A stretch of 64,000 nt of DNA from JANSWY01 sp965243755. GTDB taxonomy: Bacteria > Bacteroidota > Bacteroidia > Cytophagales > Cyclobacteriaceae. Of the stretch, positions 42,239 to 51,539 are shown piece by piece (within the stretch, counting starts at the first letter, position 1; each line of letters opens with the position of its first letter). The notes beneath the pieces are model-generated. The model made no database searches, had not been told where the DNA came from, and worked only from the letters and a program-made list of their open reading frames with translations. The stretch covers positions 372,001 through 436,000 of the forward strand of contig CBDEVW010000004.1 in assembly GCA_965243755.1 (NCBI GenBank). Reading direction: 5' to 3'. The position numbers and the translations under genes are program-made.

Positions 42239-42469
42239 TTAATTGGCGGCCATTTGATTTCTGTTGAAATTTTCAATCATGTTAGACACCACTTCTTTGT
42301 GCATCTTCAGATTGTTGATTTCCAACAGGTTTCTGGAGTTTTTGATTTGCTCCTCTATGTTAGAAAGCATTTGCCATGCACAGTCAAGAAATAATGCATC
42401 CTCATTAATTGACATTACTTCCGGTTGGAAATCAATTACTGGCTCTGTCTTATTAATAGCTGGTATCAT
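42239..42469 (-). CDS. Small helical-hairpin protein, paralog 4
   Basis: 76 residues: NEDALFLDCAWQMLSNIEEQIKNSRNLLEINNLKMHKEVVSNMIENFNRNQ. Aligns without gaps to the paralog at 41327 (IEEQIKNSRNLLExxxLKMHKEVVSNMIENF against LEQKIRKSRDLTExxKLDYHKKVVNKMIEDF). Four such genes in 2.2 kb point to tandem duplication and rapid divergence. Confidence 0.7.
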   Translation of the reverse strand: MIPAINKTEPVIDFQPEVMSINEDALFLDCAWQMLSNIEEQIKNSRNLLEINNLKMHKEVVSNMIENFNRNQMAAN

Positions 42470-42683
42470 GGTGATTTACTTTTATTTAATGTTATTATTT
42501 ATCTCAAAGGTTGCCCAATTCGCTGATAAATAAAATCCCAATGTCATTAACCTGAAAAAAAAGGTATCAATGAGGAAAATCTTGGATAAACCGGAATTCT
42601 TTATTGAATCTTATTGTAATAACTTAGCGATCGGGAATTAAACCGACTTAAACAGTAAGTTACATCAATACAGTAAGCATTCA

Positions 42684-43094
42684 ATGAAAGTTTTTTTAAA
42701 CTACGTATCAGATAAAGAATACCGCACAGAAAACGAATCTGGCAATCAGGTGATGATTGACATGCTGGATCCGGAAGACAAAAAGTATCAGTCACCCATG
42801 CAGCTTTTATTATCAGGAGTAATAGCCTGTGCAGCAGTTGACATAGTGAGCATGGTCAAGAAGAAGAGAAAGACCTTCGTCAACCTGGAGGGAGAAATTG
42901 ACGGCACCCGACGGGAGGAGTACCCCAAGAAGTTTACAGATATCCATGTGAAATACACCCTGACTTCCCCAGACATGACCGAGGAGGAGTTTGAAAAGGT
43001 GGTGAGCCTGGCTGTAGAGAAGTATTGTTCTGTAGCGGCTACCATCAATGAGTCAACGAAAATGACGCACAGTGTAGAAGTGAAGAGAGGATAA
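42684..43094 (+). CDS. OsmC family protein
   Basis: 136 residues. The OsmC fold: KYQSPMQLLLSGVIACAAVDIVSMVKKKRKTFVNLEGEIDGTR, then FTDIHVKYTLTSPDMTEEEFEKVVSLAVEKYCSVAATINESTKMTHSVEV. The two redox Cys of the family are the one in IACAAVDIV and the one in KYCSVAATI. Family members reduce organic hydroperoxides in the cytoplasm, although many YhfA-type members have no shown activity. The element GGATAAACCGG lies about 90 bases upstream on this strand, similar to the box of the small-protein genes. Confidence 0.92.
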   Translation: MKVFLNYVSDKEYRTENESGNQVMIDMLDPEDKKYQSPMQLLLSGVIACAAVDIVSMVKKKRKTFVNLEGEIDGTRREEYPKKFTDIHVKYTLTSPDMTEEEFEKVVSLAVEKYCSVAATINESTKMTHSVEVKRG

Positions 43095-43111
43095 TACCAA
43101 AGACAAAAAAA

Positions 43112-43132
43112 ACCGCCTCATAAAGAGGCGGC
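43112..43132 (-). terminator. Terminator of the cold-shock gene (bidirectional hairpin)
   Basis: CCGCCTC and GAGGCGG pair around ATAAA; on the minus strand the stem is followed by eight T. It separates the convergent OsmC and cold-shock genes. Confidence 0.85.
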
Positions 43133-43159
43133 TGTAAAAAAAGGATATATGTTTTGATA

Positions 43160-43351
43160 TTATGATAATCTCACTTCAATTGCATTTAAACCTTTTTTAC
43201 CTTCCTTCAAATCGAAGGTGACGCTATCGTCTTGTTTAACATCGTCGATCAATCCAGAAACGTGTACGAAGTACTCCTGGCCCGACTCATCGTCTGTAAT
43301 GAATCCATAACCTTTAGACTCATTAAAGAATTTTACTTTACCTGTATTCAT
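43160..43351 (-). CDS. Cold-shock domain protein (CspA family)
   Basis: 63 residues, the size of a single cold-shock domain. RNP1 is KGYGFI and RNP2 is YFVHVS, in MNTGKVKFFNESKGYGFITDDESGQEYFVHVSGL. Nearly acidic tail QDDSVTFDLKEGKKGLNAIEV. Binds single-stranded RNA or DNA in the cytoplasm and acts as an RNA chaperone. The long upstream AT-rich leader could be a temperature-sensing 5' region, but no fixed motif is visible. Confidence 0.97.
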   Translation of the reverse strand: MNTGKVKFFNESKGYGFITDDESGQEYFVHVSGLIDDVKQDDSVTFDLKEGKKGLNAIEVRLS

Positions 43352-43466
43352 TAAAAAAAATAATAATTATAATGTTACAAAGGTACGGTATAAAATGACA
43401 GATAACAGGAAAATCGATAGAATTATCAATTTTAATAGTTTAAATTTTTCTTAACACAGCTTTAAA

Positions 43467-43709
43467 ATGAGAATCGTAAAAGAAATTCCTTCCGACAAAT
43501 TCAATACTACCATTTACTCCTGGAACAACAAATACCTCATCAAATTTGAAAGAGGGGCAATGGAACAGACTTACAAAATAAGTGAGTTCGATATACTGGA
43601 GCCTGCAGACCTGGATGTGATTTTAAGTGAAAGTTTTCTGGAAAAAGTAATCGTCCGTTTTGATCACATGGAAAAAGACTTTGCTGAGGCAGTACAACCC
43701 ATCCTGTAA
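43467..43709 (+). CDS. Small conserved-looking hypothetical protein
   Basis: 80 residues: MRIVKEIPSDKFNTTIYSWNNKYLIKFERGAMEQTYKISEFDILEPADLDVILSESFLEKVIVRFDHMEKDFAEAV. A compact alpha/beta protein without signal peptide, of a type common in Cytophagales. No domain named. Next to it, 43 bases on, begins a lipoprotein gene on the same strand. Confidence 0.75.
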   Translation: MRIVKEIPSDKFNTTIYSWNNKYLIKFERGAMEQTYKISEFDILEPADLDVILSESFLEKVIVRFDHMEKDFAEAVQPIL

Positions 43710-43752
43710 CGCTGCGTTTAGTATAGCGATGTTAAACGCAACCTAATCCCAA

Positions 43753-44445
43753 ATGTCTTTTAGATTAATCATTTCACTCACACCATTCATGTTCATTGCA
43801 CTTACCGCCTGTAAGAAGGAGGAACCGCCATCTGATGAAACCAGCTTAGTTCCGGAAATTGTGGTGGAGACCAAAAAGGAAGAAAATAATAATAGTGTCC
43901 ACAGATCAAAGAAACACTACGTGTTGGGAAGGAAACTGAATGAAATTGACCTTCGGCATTTCGATTACTTTGGAGACTTCTTTGGGGGCAGGGCAAAATT
44001 TTTCACCAACTATGAACAACCCGTAAACATCGGCAATGGCCAATCGGAAAGTATGTTGCTTTGTTTTCTGGATGATGACCTCAGCAAGATCAAATACCGA
44101 ATGAATGAGGATATCGGTCCCTTCTTATTGAGTAGGCTTGGGAAATGTAAAATAAGAGGACTGGATTCTCTTACGACAGTCCGGATCAAACAAGGATCAT
44201 TTATTCATGTTTCCGATACTGGCTTTGTAATCAGCGAAGATCTGAAATATTATCAACTAAGATGGGAAAGAGATGACCTGGAAGCACGGTATGTGGTTAA
44301 AAAGAACCTCATTGATGAAAAGCCACTGTTTGCATACGAAGAAAGAATAACTGACTACAAGGAGACCATGCTCTACCTGGAAAGGTACAGAGGCCTCCCA
44401 CTACCTGTTGACAACATGGACCAATTGCAGGAAATGATGGAATAA
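43753..44445 (+). CDS. Lipoprotein, unknown
   Basis: 230 residues. Lipobox FIALTACKK at about residues 15-22. After an acidic spacer (EEPPSDETSLVPEIVVETKKEENNN) comes an alpha/beta region (LNEIDLRHFDYFGDFFGGRAKFFTNYEQPVNIGNGQSESMLLCFLDDDLSKIKYRMNEDIGPFLLSRLGKCKIRGLDSLT) with a C-terminal helical end. No domain recognised. The two-gene unit ends four bases before the convergent BNR gene. Confidence 0.75.
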   Translation: MSFRLIISLTPFMFIALTACKKEEPPSDETSLVPEIVVETKKEENNNSVHRSKKHYVLGRKLNEIDLRHFDYFGDFFGGRAKFFTNYEQPVNIGNGQSESMLLCFLDDDLSKIKYRMNEDIGPFLLSRLGKCKIRGLDSLTTVRIKQGSFIHVSDTGFVISEDLKYYQLRWERDDLEARYVVKKNLIDEKPLFAYEERITDYKETMLYLERYRGLPLPVDNMDQLQEMME

Positions 44446-44449
44446 AAGC

Positions 44450-47400
44450 CTAATCTACAGAGATGGCATCCACTTCTTTTTCTCTTACCAATTGATTGAT
44501 CTTATCAATGTCATTTTTTTTCAGCTTGTTCCAATTGTCAATCTCCGTATCGATCAAAGCAAAAAGTTCTTCTTTGACCGCCACCGCCTGATTCGTTGGT
44601 TTCCACTCTCCCCAATCTGATATGTTTGCCAATCCGCTCAGCTTGTCATTGAGTTTAATGGGGAAATTGAGCGGGTCCTGCCTGCTTTTGTTTTTGGTCT
44701 GATACAACGCTTCTTCAATAGTAGTCATCTGAACATTGACAGTATCAATCAATGCCAGCAGGTCTTTCATATTTTCCTGTTTGTCTACTTTGGCTTTTAA
44801 TGCCTCAAGCTGTGTCCTGGCCTTTCTGATCTCTTTGATCGTTCGATGGGTTTGAGACAGTTTATCCCGTACCTGCATCAGGAAGTTGAATTGATCAAGC
44901 AGGTCTTCCTGTGTGGATGGATTCCTTGGATCTTTTAAGATTTGAAATTCCTGAGATGAGGCCTGGCCATTGACAGAAAGTGTGACCGAGTACTGTCCGG
45001 GAGCAGCCTGCGGACCTTTCAGGTTGCCCGACCACATGATCAGTCCATCAAACCCCTCTGCATCTTCGTACCTCATGTCCCATAGAAAAGCATTACTTCC
45101 TTTCTGAGGTGTCAATTTGTTTTCCTTATCAAAATTGGTGAAGGTTTTAATGGTATCTCCATCCATTTCACGGAACGTCATAGCAATGGTGTCTCCTTTT
45201 TCGGGTTTGTTTTTGAGGTAGTAGTAGACCATGACACCACTGTGATGATTCTGTCCAAGCTTGAGTGATTCATGGTTGCCTGGTTGTCCTATTTTATAAG
45301 CATCCAGTGGCTTAAACAGGAAGTGATCCTTTCGTTTGAGCTCATCATTCAACTGGTGTAAAGGTGTGAGGTCATCAATTAGCCACAGACTCCTGCCCTG
45401 AGTTGATGCAATCAGGTTGTTATTCCTGATCGTAAGGTCGGTAATGGGAGTAATGGGTAAATTCAGCTGAAAACTGCTCCAGGATGCTCCGTCATCAAAT
45501 GAGATGTACATGCCAGCCTCCGTGCCTGCATAGAGTAGTCCTTTTCTTTTGGGATCTGCCCTCAATACCCTTGTGAAATGATTGTTTGGAAATCCTGTAG
45601 TTATTTTGGTCCAGGTTTGGCCGTAATCCTTGGTTTTATACAGGTATGGAGCAAAGTCGCCATCTTTATAAAGCGTTCCCGCAAGATAGGCGCCACCCTT
45701 CACAAACGGGTCCGGGTCAATGCTGTTGTACATCAGGTATTTGGGTGCTCCGGAAGGGGTGACATTGGTCCAGGTTTGGCCGCCATCCCGGGAGACATGC
45801 ACCAAACCATCGTCGGAACCTGTCCAGAGTAATCCTTCTTCGTACGGAGACTCGCAGGCGGCAAATATGGTAGCGTAGTATTCCACCGCCGTGTTATCCT
45901 TTGTAATAGGTCCACCACTGGGACCCAGCTTTTCAGGTTCTGCCCGCGTGAGGTCGCCACTAATGATCTCCCAGCTTTGTCCTTCATCCGTGGATACATG
46001 TACATAGTTGGAGGTGGTATAGAGCTTTTTGGGATCATGGGGAGAAAAGAATATTGGAAAATTCCATTGAAAGCGGTATTTCATATCTTCCGCGCCATGT
46101 CCCATGGGGTTGTCCGGCCACACATTGATTACACGGATCTGATCGGTTTCATGATTTACCTGGGTGAGGTATCCGCCATAACTTCCGCCATAGACAATGT
46201 CACTGTTTTGTGGGTCAACGGCAATGTGTGCACTTTCTCCTCCGGCTGTGGGTTCCCAGTCCCTGTCGTCTATGAATTGTCCACTGGTGCGATGTGCTAT
46301 TCTAATCGTGCTGTTATCCTGCTGTGCGGCATAGATTCTATAGGGGAATGCATTATCCGTGGTGACTCTGTAAAATTGCGCCGTAGGTTGGTTGAGGTAG
46401 GTACTCCAGTTGGCACCACCATCGAAGGTGATTTGTCCCCCTCCATCATCTGCTATGATCATGCGCTTATTGTTTTCAGGATCTATCCAAAGGTCATGGT
46501 GGTCACCATGGGGAGTTTTTATGCTATTGAAAGTTTTGCCTCCATCATCTGACCGCCAGAATTGTACATTGACTACATAAACCCGATCAACAAAGACCGG
46601 ATCTGCATAGATCCTGGTATAATACCAGGCCCTCTGTCTGAGATTTCTGTCTTCATTGATCTTTTTCCATGTTTTCCCTCCATTATCCGAGCGAAATAGT
46701 CCTCCCTCAGGTGCTTCTATGAGTGCCCAGACCCGATCCGGCTCGACAGGAGAAACCGCTACCCCAATAATGCCCAGAGGTCCTTCGGGCAACCCTTTAT
46801 TACTGGAAATGTTAATCCAATGATCGCCACCATCCGTGGATTTCCAAAGCCCTGAACCTTCTCCACCACTGCTAAAGCTGTAGGGGGTCCGCTTGACATT
46901 CCAGGTGGAGGCATAAAGCACGTTCGGGTTTCCCGGTTCAAAGATGAGGTCCATTGCCCCTGCCTGGTTACTCGCATAGAGTACTTTTTTCCAGGTTTCC
47001 CCCCCATCAAGGGTACGGTACACCCCTCTGTCAGGGCCGCTTTTGAAGATGTTTCCTATTACCGATACATAAACTACGTCTGGATTGTTGGGGTGAATTC
47101 TTATCCTCCCAACATGCATTCCATTTTCCAGACCTACTGATTTCCATGTCTTTCCCCCGTCTATAGATTTGTAAATACCGCCATAGCCCGGAGATACATT
47201 ACCTCGCAGGGTGTTTTCCCCGGTCCCTACATAAATGATATTATGGTTTGACTCAGCTACGGCAATTGCGCCAATGGATCCTCCAAAAAATCCATCTGAT
47301 ATGTTTTTCCAGGATTGCCCGCCATCGATGGTTTTCCAGACACCACCACCGGTAGTGCCCATATAATAAAGATTGGGTTTACCCACTACTCCAGTAACAG

Positions 47401-47563
47401 CACAAGATCTTCCACCACGAAAAGGACCAACCAGTCGCCATTTCATCGCGCCATATAAAGCTGTGTCATAACTGATTGTAGCGGTGGTGCTGCTTTTCCT
47501 TTTTTGCCCTGTTAGCAGGTTGCTGCAAAGGACCAGAATGGAAACCAAAATTATTTTCTTCAT
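44450..47563 (-). CDS. Large secreted BNR/sortilin-like beta-propeller protein
   Basis: 1037 residues from ATG 47563; a longer frame from 47635 adds a non-signal extension. Signal peptide MKKIILVSILVLCSNLLTGQ. About 10-12 repeats of the Asp-box type fill the first two thirds: GGGVWKTIDGGQSW, GGIYKSIDGGKTW, GVYRTLDGGETW, GLWKSTDGGDHW, GLFRSDNGGKTW, FWRSDDGGKTF, LVHVSRDGGQTW, LYKTKDYGQTW, MYISFDDGASW. This matches the VPS10/sortilin-like glycosyl-hydrolase group of Bacteroidota. A beta-sandwich then a helical tail (DQFNFLMQVRDKLSQTHRTIKEIRKARTQLEALKAKVDK) close it. Likely surface or periplasmic; the glycosidase name of the family is not supported by a catalytic motif here. Confidence 0.9.
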   Translation of the reverse strand: MKKIILVSILVLCSNLLTGQKRKSSTTATISYDTALYGAMKWRLVGPFRGGRSCAVTGVVGKPNLYYMGTTGGGVWKTIDGGQSWKNISDGFFGGSIGAIAVAESNHNIIYVGTGENTLRGNVSPGYGGIYKSIDGGKTWKSVGLENGMHVGRIRIHPNNPDVVYVSVIGNIFKSGPDRGVYRTLDGGETWKKVLYASNQAGAMDLIFEPGNPNVLYASTWNVKRTPYSFSSGGEGSGLWKSTDGGDHWINISSNKGLPEGPLGIIGVAVSPVEPDRVWALIEAPEGGLFRSDNGGKTWKKINEDRNLRQRAWYYTRIYADPVFVDRVYVVNVQFWRSDDGGKTFNSIKTPHGDHHDLWIDPENNKRMIIADDGGGQITFDGGANWSTYLNQPTAQFYRVTTDNAFPYRIYAAQQDNSTIRIAHRTSGQFIDDRDWEPTAGGESAHIAVDPQNSDIVYGGSYGGYLTQVNHETDQIRVINVWPDNPMGHGAEDMKYRFQWNFPIFFSPHDPKKLYTTSNYVHVSTDEGQSWEIISGDLTRAEPEKLGPSGGPITKDNTAVEYYATIFAACESPYEEGLLWTGSDDGLVHVSRDGGQTWTNVTPSGAPKYLMYNSIDPDPFVKGGAYLAGTLYKDGDFAPYLYKTKDYGQTWTKITTGFPNNHFTRVLRADPKRKGLLYAGTEAGMYISFDDGASWSSFQLNLPITPITDLTIRNNNLIASTQGRSLWLIDDLTPLHQLNDELKRKDHFLFKPLDAYKIGQPGNHESLKLGQNHHSGVMVYYYLKNKPEKGDTIAMTFREMDGDTIKTFTNFDKENKLTPQKGSNAFLWDMRYEDAEGFDGLIMWSGNLKGPQAAPGQYSVTLSVNGQASSQEFQILKDPRNPSTQEDLLDQFNFLMQVRDKLSQTHRTIKEIRKARTQLEALKAKVDKQENMKDLLALIDTVNVQMTTIEEALYQTKNKSRQDPLNFPIKLNDKLSGLANISDWGEWKPTNQAVAVKEELFALIDTEIDNWNKLKKNDIDKINQLVREKEVDAISVD

Positions 47564-47803
47564 CGGTAAGGTTAGGTTAGTTGCCTGAGAGGTTAAATAT
47601 ATGAATTTATTATGTTCTTCAATGAGCTGATTCAATTAGTGGATTTTCCGCCGTTTGATTGGTGGGTAAGTTGACGTGCCGGACTAAATACAAACTGGTG
47701 TGCCTGGTTTAGCGTAATGCACTATAATTTATTGAGATATTAATTTAAATTGGGGGACTACAAATTCCATTAAAGGATCCTTTCCAAGGACCGGGCACTT
47801 ACG

Positions 47804-48529
47804 ATGATCATAGCTTTAGCTCAAATTACACCAGCCACAGGTAATATTGAGGAGAATATCTCTATTCATAAAAAATTCATTTTGGAGGCAGTTGCCCAAA
47901 AGGCTGACCTTGTCGTCTTTCCTGAACTCTCACTAACAGGATATGAACCCAAAATGGCCATGGAACTGGCATGCCTGCCGGATGATCAAAGATTGCAGGT
48001 CTTTGCTGAATGGAGTGAGCAACATCAAATCACCATTGCTGCTGGATTACCGCTTCAAACCAATGACGGTGTAACCATTGCTCATTTAATCTTTGAACCT
48101 GATGGCAGTGATCAAGTCTATTCAAAGCAATTTTTGCATCCTGATGAAATACCATACTTTGTGGCCAGGAGAGAGGCGTCAGGTATCATAGGGGTGAGCC
48201 CCAAAATTGGATTGGCCATTTGTTATGAACTTTCAGTGGAGCCTCATCTGTTACAATGTTTGGCCCATCAGGCTGAGGTGTACCTGGCAGCAGTAGCTAA
48301 GCATGAAAACGGGGTTGCTGAGGCTTTCCAGAGACTGGCTGAAATCAGTAAAAACTATGAGATTCCAACACTTATGGTCAATTGCTTCGGTACATATGAT
48401 GGTATGTTATGTGCTGGGAATACGGCCGTGTGGGTGAGGGGCGAGTTGAAAGGTAAACTTGATCAAACATCTGAGGGGTTATTGTTTTTTAATACCAGTA
48501 ACCAGGAGGTATTAATAAAAACATTCTAA
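47804..48529 (+). CDS. Nitrilase-superfamily carbon-nitrogen hydrolase
   Basis: 241 residues. The catalytic triad is visible: VFPELSLTGYEP (Glu41), YSKQFLHPDE (Lys108) and LAICYELS (Cys140). Family members cleave amides or nitriles, and short cytoplasmic ones often repair deaminated glutathione or hydrolyse omega-amides. The usual CN-hydrolase length is 250-280, so this one is slightly short at the C-terminus. It precedes the adenine deaminase gene by 25 bases and may share its transcript, hinting at a nitrogen-salvage role. Confidence 0.9.
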   Translation: MIIALAQITPATGNIEENISIHKKFILEAVAQKADLVVFPELSLTGYEPKMAMELACLPDDQRLQVFAEWSEQHQITIAAGLPLQTNDGVTIAHLIFEPDGSDQVYSKQFLHPDEIPYFVARREASGIIGVSPKIGLAICYELSVEPHLLQCLAHQAEVYLAAVAKHENGVAEAFQRLAEISKNYEIPTLMVNCFGTYDGMLCAGNTAVWVRGELKGKLDQTSEGLLFFNTSNQEVLIKTF

Positions 48530-48554
48530 TTTCACAGTTAAACCAATTTTACGC

Positions 48555-50165
48555 ATGACAAAAATTTCAGGTAACATCATTGACCTACATCAAAAAGAGA
48601 TTTATCAGGGAACCATTCATGTGGCCGATGGCATCATTCAGTCCATCACCAGAGAACAGGTTTCGAATAAAGAATTTATCCTCCCAGGCTTTATCGATGC
48701 ACATATTCACATTGAGTCATCGATGGTGGTACCCTATGAGTTTGCCAAAGTAGCACTTACACACGGTACTGTCGCCACCATCTCAGATCCCCATGAGATT
48801 GCCAATGTACTGGGATCAGACGGGGTGCATTATATGATTGAGAATGCCCGGAATGCTAAGCTGAAATTTCATTTTGGAGCTCCTTCCTGTGTGCCGGCTA
48901 CTAACTTCGAAACTGCCGGAGCAGTCATTGACGCAAAAGGAGTGGAGGAACTGCTGCAGTTGGATGATATCCATTACCTATCAGAAATGATGAATTATCC
49001 GGGTGTGCTGTTTGGGGATGAAGAGGTGATGAAAAAGATTGAAGCAGCAAGGAGAATCGGAAAACCCATCGATGGTCATGCTCCGGGGTTAAAAGGAGAG
49101 CAGGCAAAAAAATACATTGAGGCAGGCATCACTACGGATCATGAATGTTTTACACTGATAGAAGCGGAAGATAAACTAAAGTATGGCATGAAGGTGATCA
49201 TCAGGGAGGGGTCAGCGGCTAAAAATTACGATGCGCTCCACACTTTGATCAAATCAAACCCTGAAGCGTTGATGTTTTGCAGTGACGACAAACATCCTGA
49301 TGACCTGTTGGAAGGACATATTAATCAGTTGGTGGTGAGGTCGCTGAAGTTGGGATACGATCTGTTTGATGTATTGCGAATAGCCTGTATTCATCCCGTG
49401 GAGAATTACGGGATGAAAGTTGGTACTTTAAAACCTAATGATCCTGCTGATTTTATAGTGGTGGAGGATACCGAACATTTCAAAGTGCTGGAGACTTACA
49501 TCAACGGGGAGCTGGTGGCCAAAGATGGGCAATCGGTGCTGAAGGATCAGTCGCATCCCATTGTAAACAACTTTAATATTGATCCGATAGACGCTTCGGT
49601 ATTTAAGGTAAAAAGAAAACATGAGCTGCAACCGGTCATTCAAGCGGTAGACGGGGAGCTGATCACGGAGCGAATTGATGTGATGCTGCCTGAAGAAGAT
49701 GGATTGCTAGTGGCTGATGTGAAGAATGATTTGTTAAAAATTGCCGTCATCAACCGTTACAACCAGGCTGCCGTCCATTCCGGTTTTATCAAATCTTTTG
49801 GGATCAGGGAAGGGGCTTTGGCTTCTACGGTGGCCCATGATTCACACAATATTATCGTGGTAGGGACTTCAGATGAACTTATGGCACAGGCCGCTAATCT
49901 TCTGATTGATAATAAAGGTGGATTATCTGCGGTATCTGCTGACAAGGAAAAAGTAATTGCCTTGCCAATAGCTGGCCTGATGAGTGACCAGTCATGCGAA
50001 CAGATCGGTCGGGATTATGCGGAGATCGATCGGTTTGTGAAGGAAATGGGTTGCCCGTTGACTGCACCTTTTATGACACTTTCCTTCATGGCGTTGCTGG
50101 TGATCCCTAAAATAAAGATGTCAGATTTGGGACTTTTTGATGCGGAAGACTTCAGGTTTTTCTGA
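48555..50165 (+). CDS. ade: Adenine deaminase
   Basis: 536 residues, normal for the Ade/AdeC family. The amidohydrolase metal motif is GFIDAHIHIESSM, then ALTHGTVATISDPHEIANVLG. Further anchors are HFGAPSCVPAT, GHAPGL, TDHECF, CSDDKHPDDLL and the C-terminal domain with HDSHNIIVVGTSDELM. Converts adenine to hypoxanthine and ammonia in purine salvage; cytoplasmic, with Mn or Fe. Follows the nitrilase-like gene closely, with the DoxX-like gene 31 bases after it. Confidence 0.95.
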   Translation: MTKISGNIIDLHQKEIYQGTIHVADGIIQSITREQVSNKEFILPGFIDAHIHIESSMVVPYEFAKVALTHGTVATISDPHEIANVLGSDGVHYMIENARNAKLKFHFGAPSCVPATNFETAGAVIDAKGVEELLQLDDIHYLSEMMNYPGVLFGDEEVMKKIEAARRIGKPIDGHAPGLKGEQAKKYIEAGITTDHECFTLIEAEDKLKYGMKVIIREGSAAKNYDALHTLIKSNPEALMFCSDDKHPDDLLEGHINQLVVRSLKLGYDLFDVLRIACIHPVENYGMKVGTLKPNDPADFIVVEDTEHFKVLETYINGELVAKDGQSVLKDQSHPIVNNFNIDPIDASVFKVKRKHELQPVIQAVDGELITERIDVMLPEEDGLLVADVKNDLLKIAVINRYNQAAVHSGFIKSFGIREGALASTVAHDSHNIIVVGTSDELMAQAANLLIDNKGGLSAVSADKEKVIALPIAGLMSDQSCEQIGRDYAEIDRFVKEMGCPLTAPFMTLSFMALLVIPKIKMSDLGLFDAEDFRFF

Positions 50166-50196
50166 GGTTGCGTATCTTGAAAGAAAAACCTGAGCC

Positions 50197-50589
50197 ATGA
50201 ACTGGAAATATATACTGGAGCGCGTGCTATCTATAGTGGCCGCAATCATCATGTTGCAGACCCTTTATTTCAAATTTTCTGGTGCCGAAGAAAGCATTTA
50301 CATCTTCACCACCATGGGCATGGAACCCTGGGGAAGGTACGGTACCGGAGTGGCAGAGCTGGTGGCCGGACTCCTTTTACTATACCCTAAAACCACCCAC
50401 TTTGGCGCAGTACTTGGAATTGGCATCATGGCAGGCGCCATCATTTCTCATGTAACCGTGCTGGGAATAGAAGTTCAGGGTGATGGAGGATACCTGTTTG
50501 GGCTCGCACTTACAGTTTTTATTTGCTGCGACCTCCTGGTAGCACTGAATTTGAAGAAGTTTCTGGCAATGGTGGGGAAGGGGGATTGA
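50197..50589 (+). CDS. DoxX-like membrane protein
   Basis: 130 residues with four helices: LERVLSIVAAIIMLQTLYFKFSG, WGRYGTGVAELVAGLLLLYP, FGAVLGIGIMAGAIISHVTVLG and YLFGLALTVFICCDLLVALN. The pattern RVLSIVAAIIMLQTLYFKFSGAEES then GRYGTGVAELVAGLLLL is that of DoxX/DUF-type small membrane proteins often tied to redox. Its TGA stop codon overlaps the first unit of a heptanucleotide array. Confidence 0.8.
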   Translation: MNWKYILERVLSIVAAIIMLQTLYFKFSGAEESIYIFTTMGMEPWGRYGTGVAELVAGLLLLYPKTTHFGAVLGIGIMAGAIISHVTVLGIEVQGDGGYLFGLALTVFICCDLLVALNLKKFLAMVGKGD

Positions 50590-50698
50590 GTTTTGGGTTT
50601 TGAGTTTAGTGTTTAGTGTTTTGAGTTTAGAGTTTTGAGTTTTGGGTTTAGAGTTTTGGGTTTAGAGTTTTGAGTTTTGAGCTGAGTTTGAGTTTTGG
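50588..50698. repeat. Heptanucleotide tandem array at a stop codon
   Basis: Thirteen consecutive 7-mers in exact register from 50588 to 50678 with consensus GRGTTTW (GAGTTTT, GGGTTTT, GAGTTTA, GTGTTTA and variants), then decaying units to about 50698. The first unit begins inside the TGA of the DoxX-like gene. A related array in the same relation to a stop codon lies at 57269-57338. Confidence 0.85.
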
Positions 50699-50769
50699 AT
50701 TTTAAGTTAACCTGCTGTTGCGTTTTTCGTCAGGGGCATTCAGAATGTTTTAAATTCCGGTTTCTAAAT

Positions 50770-51294
50770 TCAATCCTGGCACATGGCCTGGGTTATTTTG
50801 TTTTTCCATTGAATCCAGTGTTCCTGTAATCCTTCGGGAGTAGTTTTTAGTTTGCTAATGTCTAATTTTTGATTTGTTATGAGAGCACTTTGAAGTTGTT
50901 TCTTTCGTGCCGACAAAGCAGGAGCGTGATTCCATCCTCCTACATGATCAAAAGAGGTATAAGCCTCACACTGAGTTTCGACCCTTGTGAAAGGGATTTT
51001 CAGGTAATAGATGACACTTCCACTTCCCATGCCTTTTGTAGTCATAACAATGCCTTCAAAATCGACCTTTGAGTATTTTCCGGCTTTGAATAATTCTTTA
51101 AGTTGGTCACCAACAGCGGCAGACATCTTGTTTGAAAATTGATGTGCAATATCCTCTCCATTGATAAATTCAGGACCTTGATATTGACCCTGACACTCAT
51201 TGGCAGAACATTCGATGGTATGACTTTCAAAAGATAAGCTACAGCATAAAATGATGGTGGCCAATGATAAAGTGATTACTATGAAATTTCGCAT
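50770..51294 (-). CDS. Small secreted protein, unknown
   Basis: 174 residues with a signal peptide (MRNFIVITLSLATIILCCSLSFE). Mature part has several Cys (IECSANECQGQYQG, VETQCEAYTSF) suggesting disulfides, and a basic helical end (SARKKQLQSALITNQKLDISKLKTTPEGLQEHWIQWKNKITQAMCQD). No domain recognised. First of a row of minus-strand small envelope genes to 56.6 kb. A copy of the 24-bp hairpin repeat lies upstream at 51484. Confidence 0.65.
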   Translation of the reverse strand: MRNFIVITLSLATIILCCSLSFESHTIECSANECQGQYQGPEFINGEDIAHQFSNKMSAAVGDQLKELFKAGKYSKVDFEGIVMTTKGMGSGSVIYYLKIPFTRVETQCEAYTSFDHVGGWNHAPALSARKKQLQSALITNQKLDISKLKTTPEGLQEHWIQWKNKITQAMCQD

Positions 51295-51483
51295 TGTTGG
51301 TTCCTAAAGTATAAATTATTAAAACGTAAGTTGTATGAACTTATGATATGACCAGCCAGACTCTATTTTTCCTGAAGTTTAGTCATTGCCTCGGAACAGA
51401 ATGGAGAGAGCCTTGCAATCGGAAGCATAAATTCGGCGGCAAGGTCAAGAATATGGTTAATGTCAAGATTTCTCTTCCACCCT

Positions 51484-51507
51484 CAGAGTCTCCTGAAAGG
51501 GACTCTG
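51484..51507. repeat. 24-bp hairpin repeat, copy 1
   Basis: CAGAGTC, TCCTGAAAGG and GACTCTG: a 9-bp stem (one G-U) with a 6-base loop. Flanked by CCACCCT and ATATTCCAATAAT. See copies at 52327, 53014 and 54559. Confidence 0.8.
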
Positions 51508-51539
51508 ATATTCCAATAATTGTAGTTATAAGTGTTTAA

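Noticed and set aside
45977..46552. 191-residue plus-strand frame
   Set aside because: Antisense shadow of the BNR repeat protein; repeats in the real gene keep this frame open.
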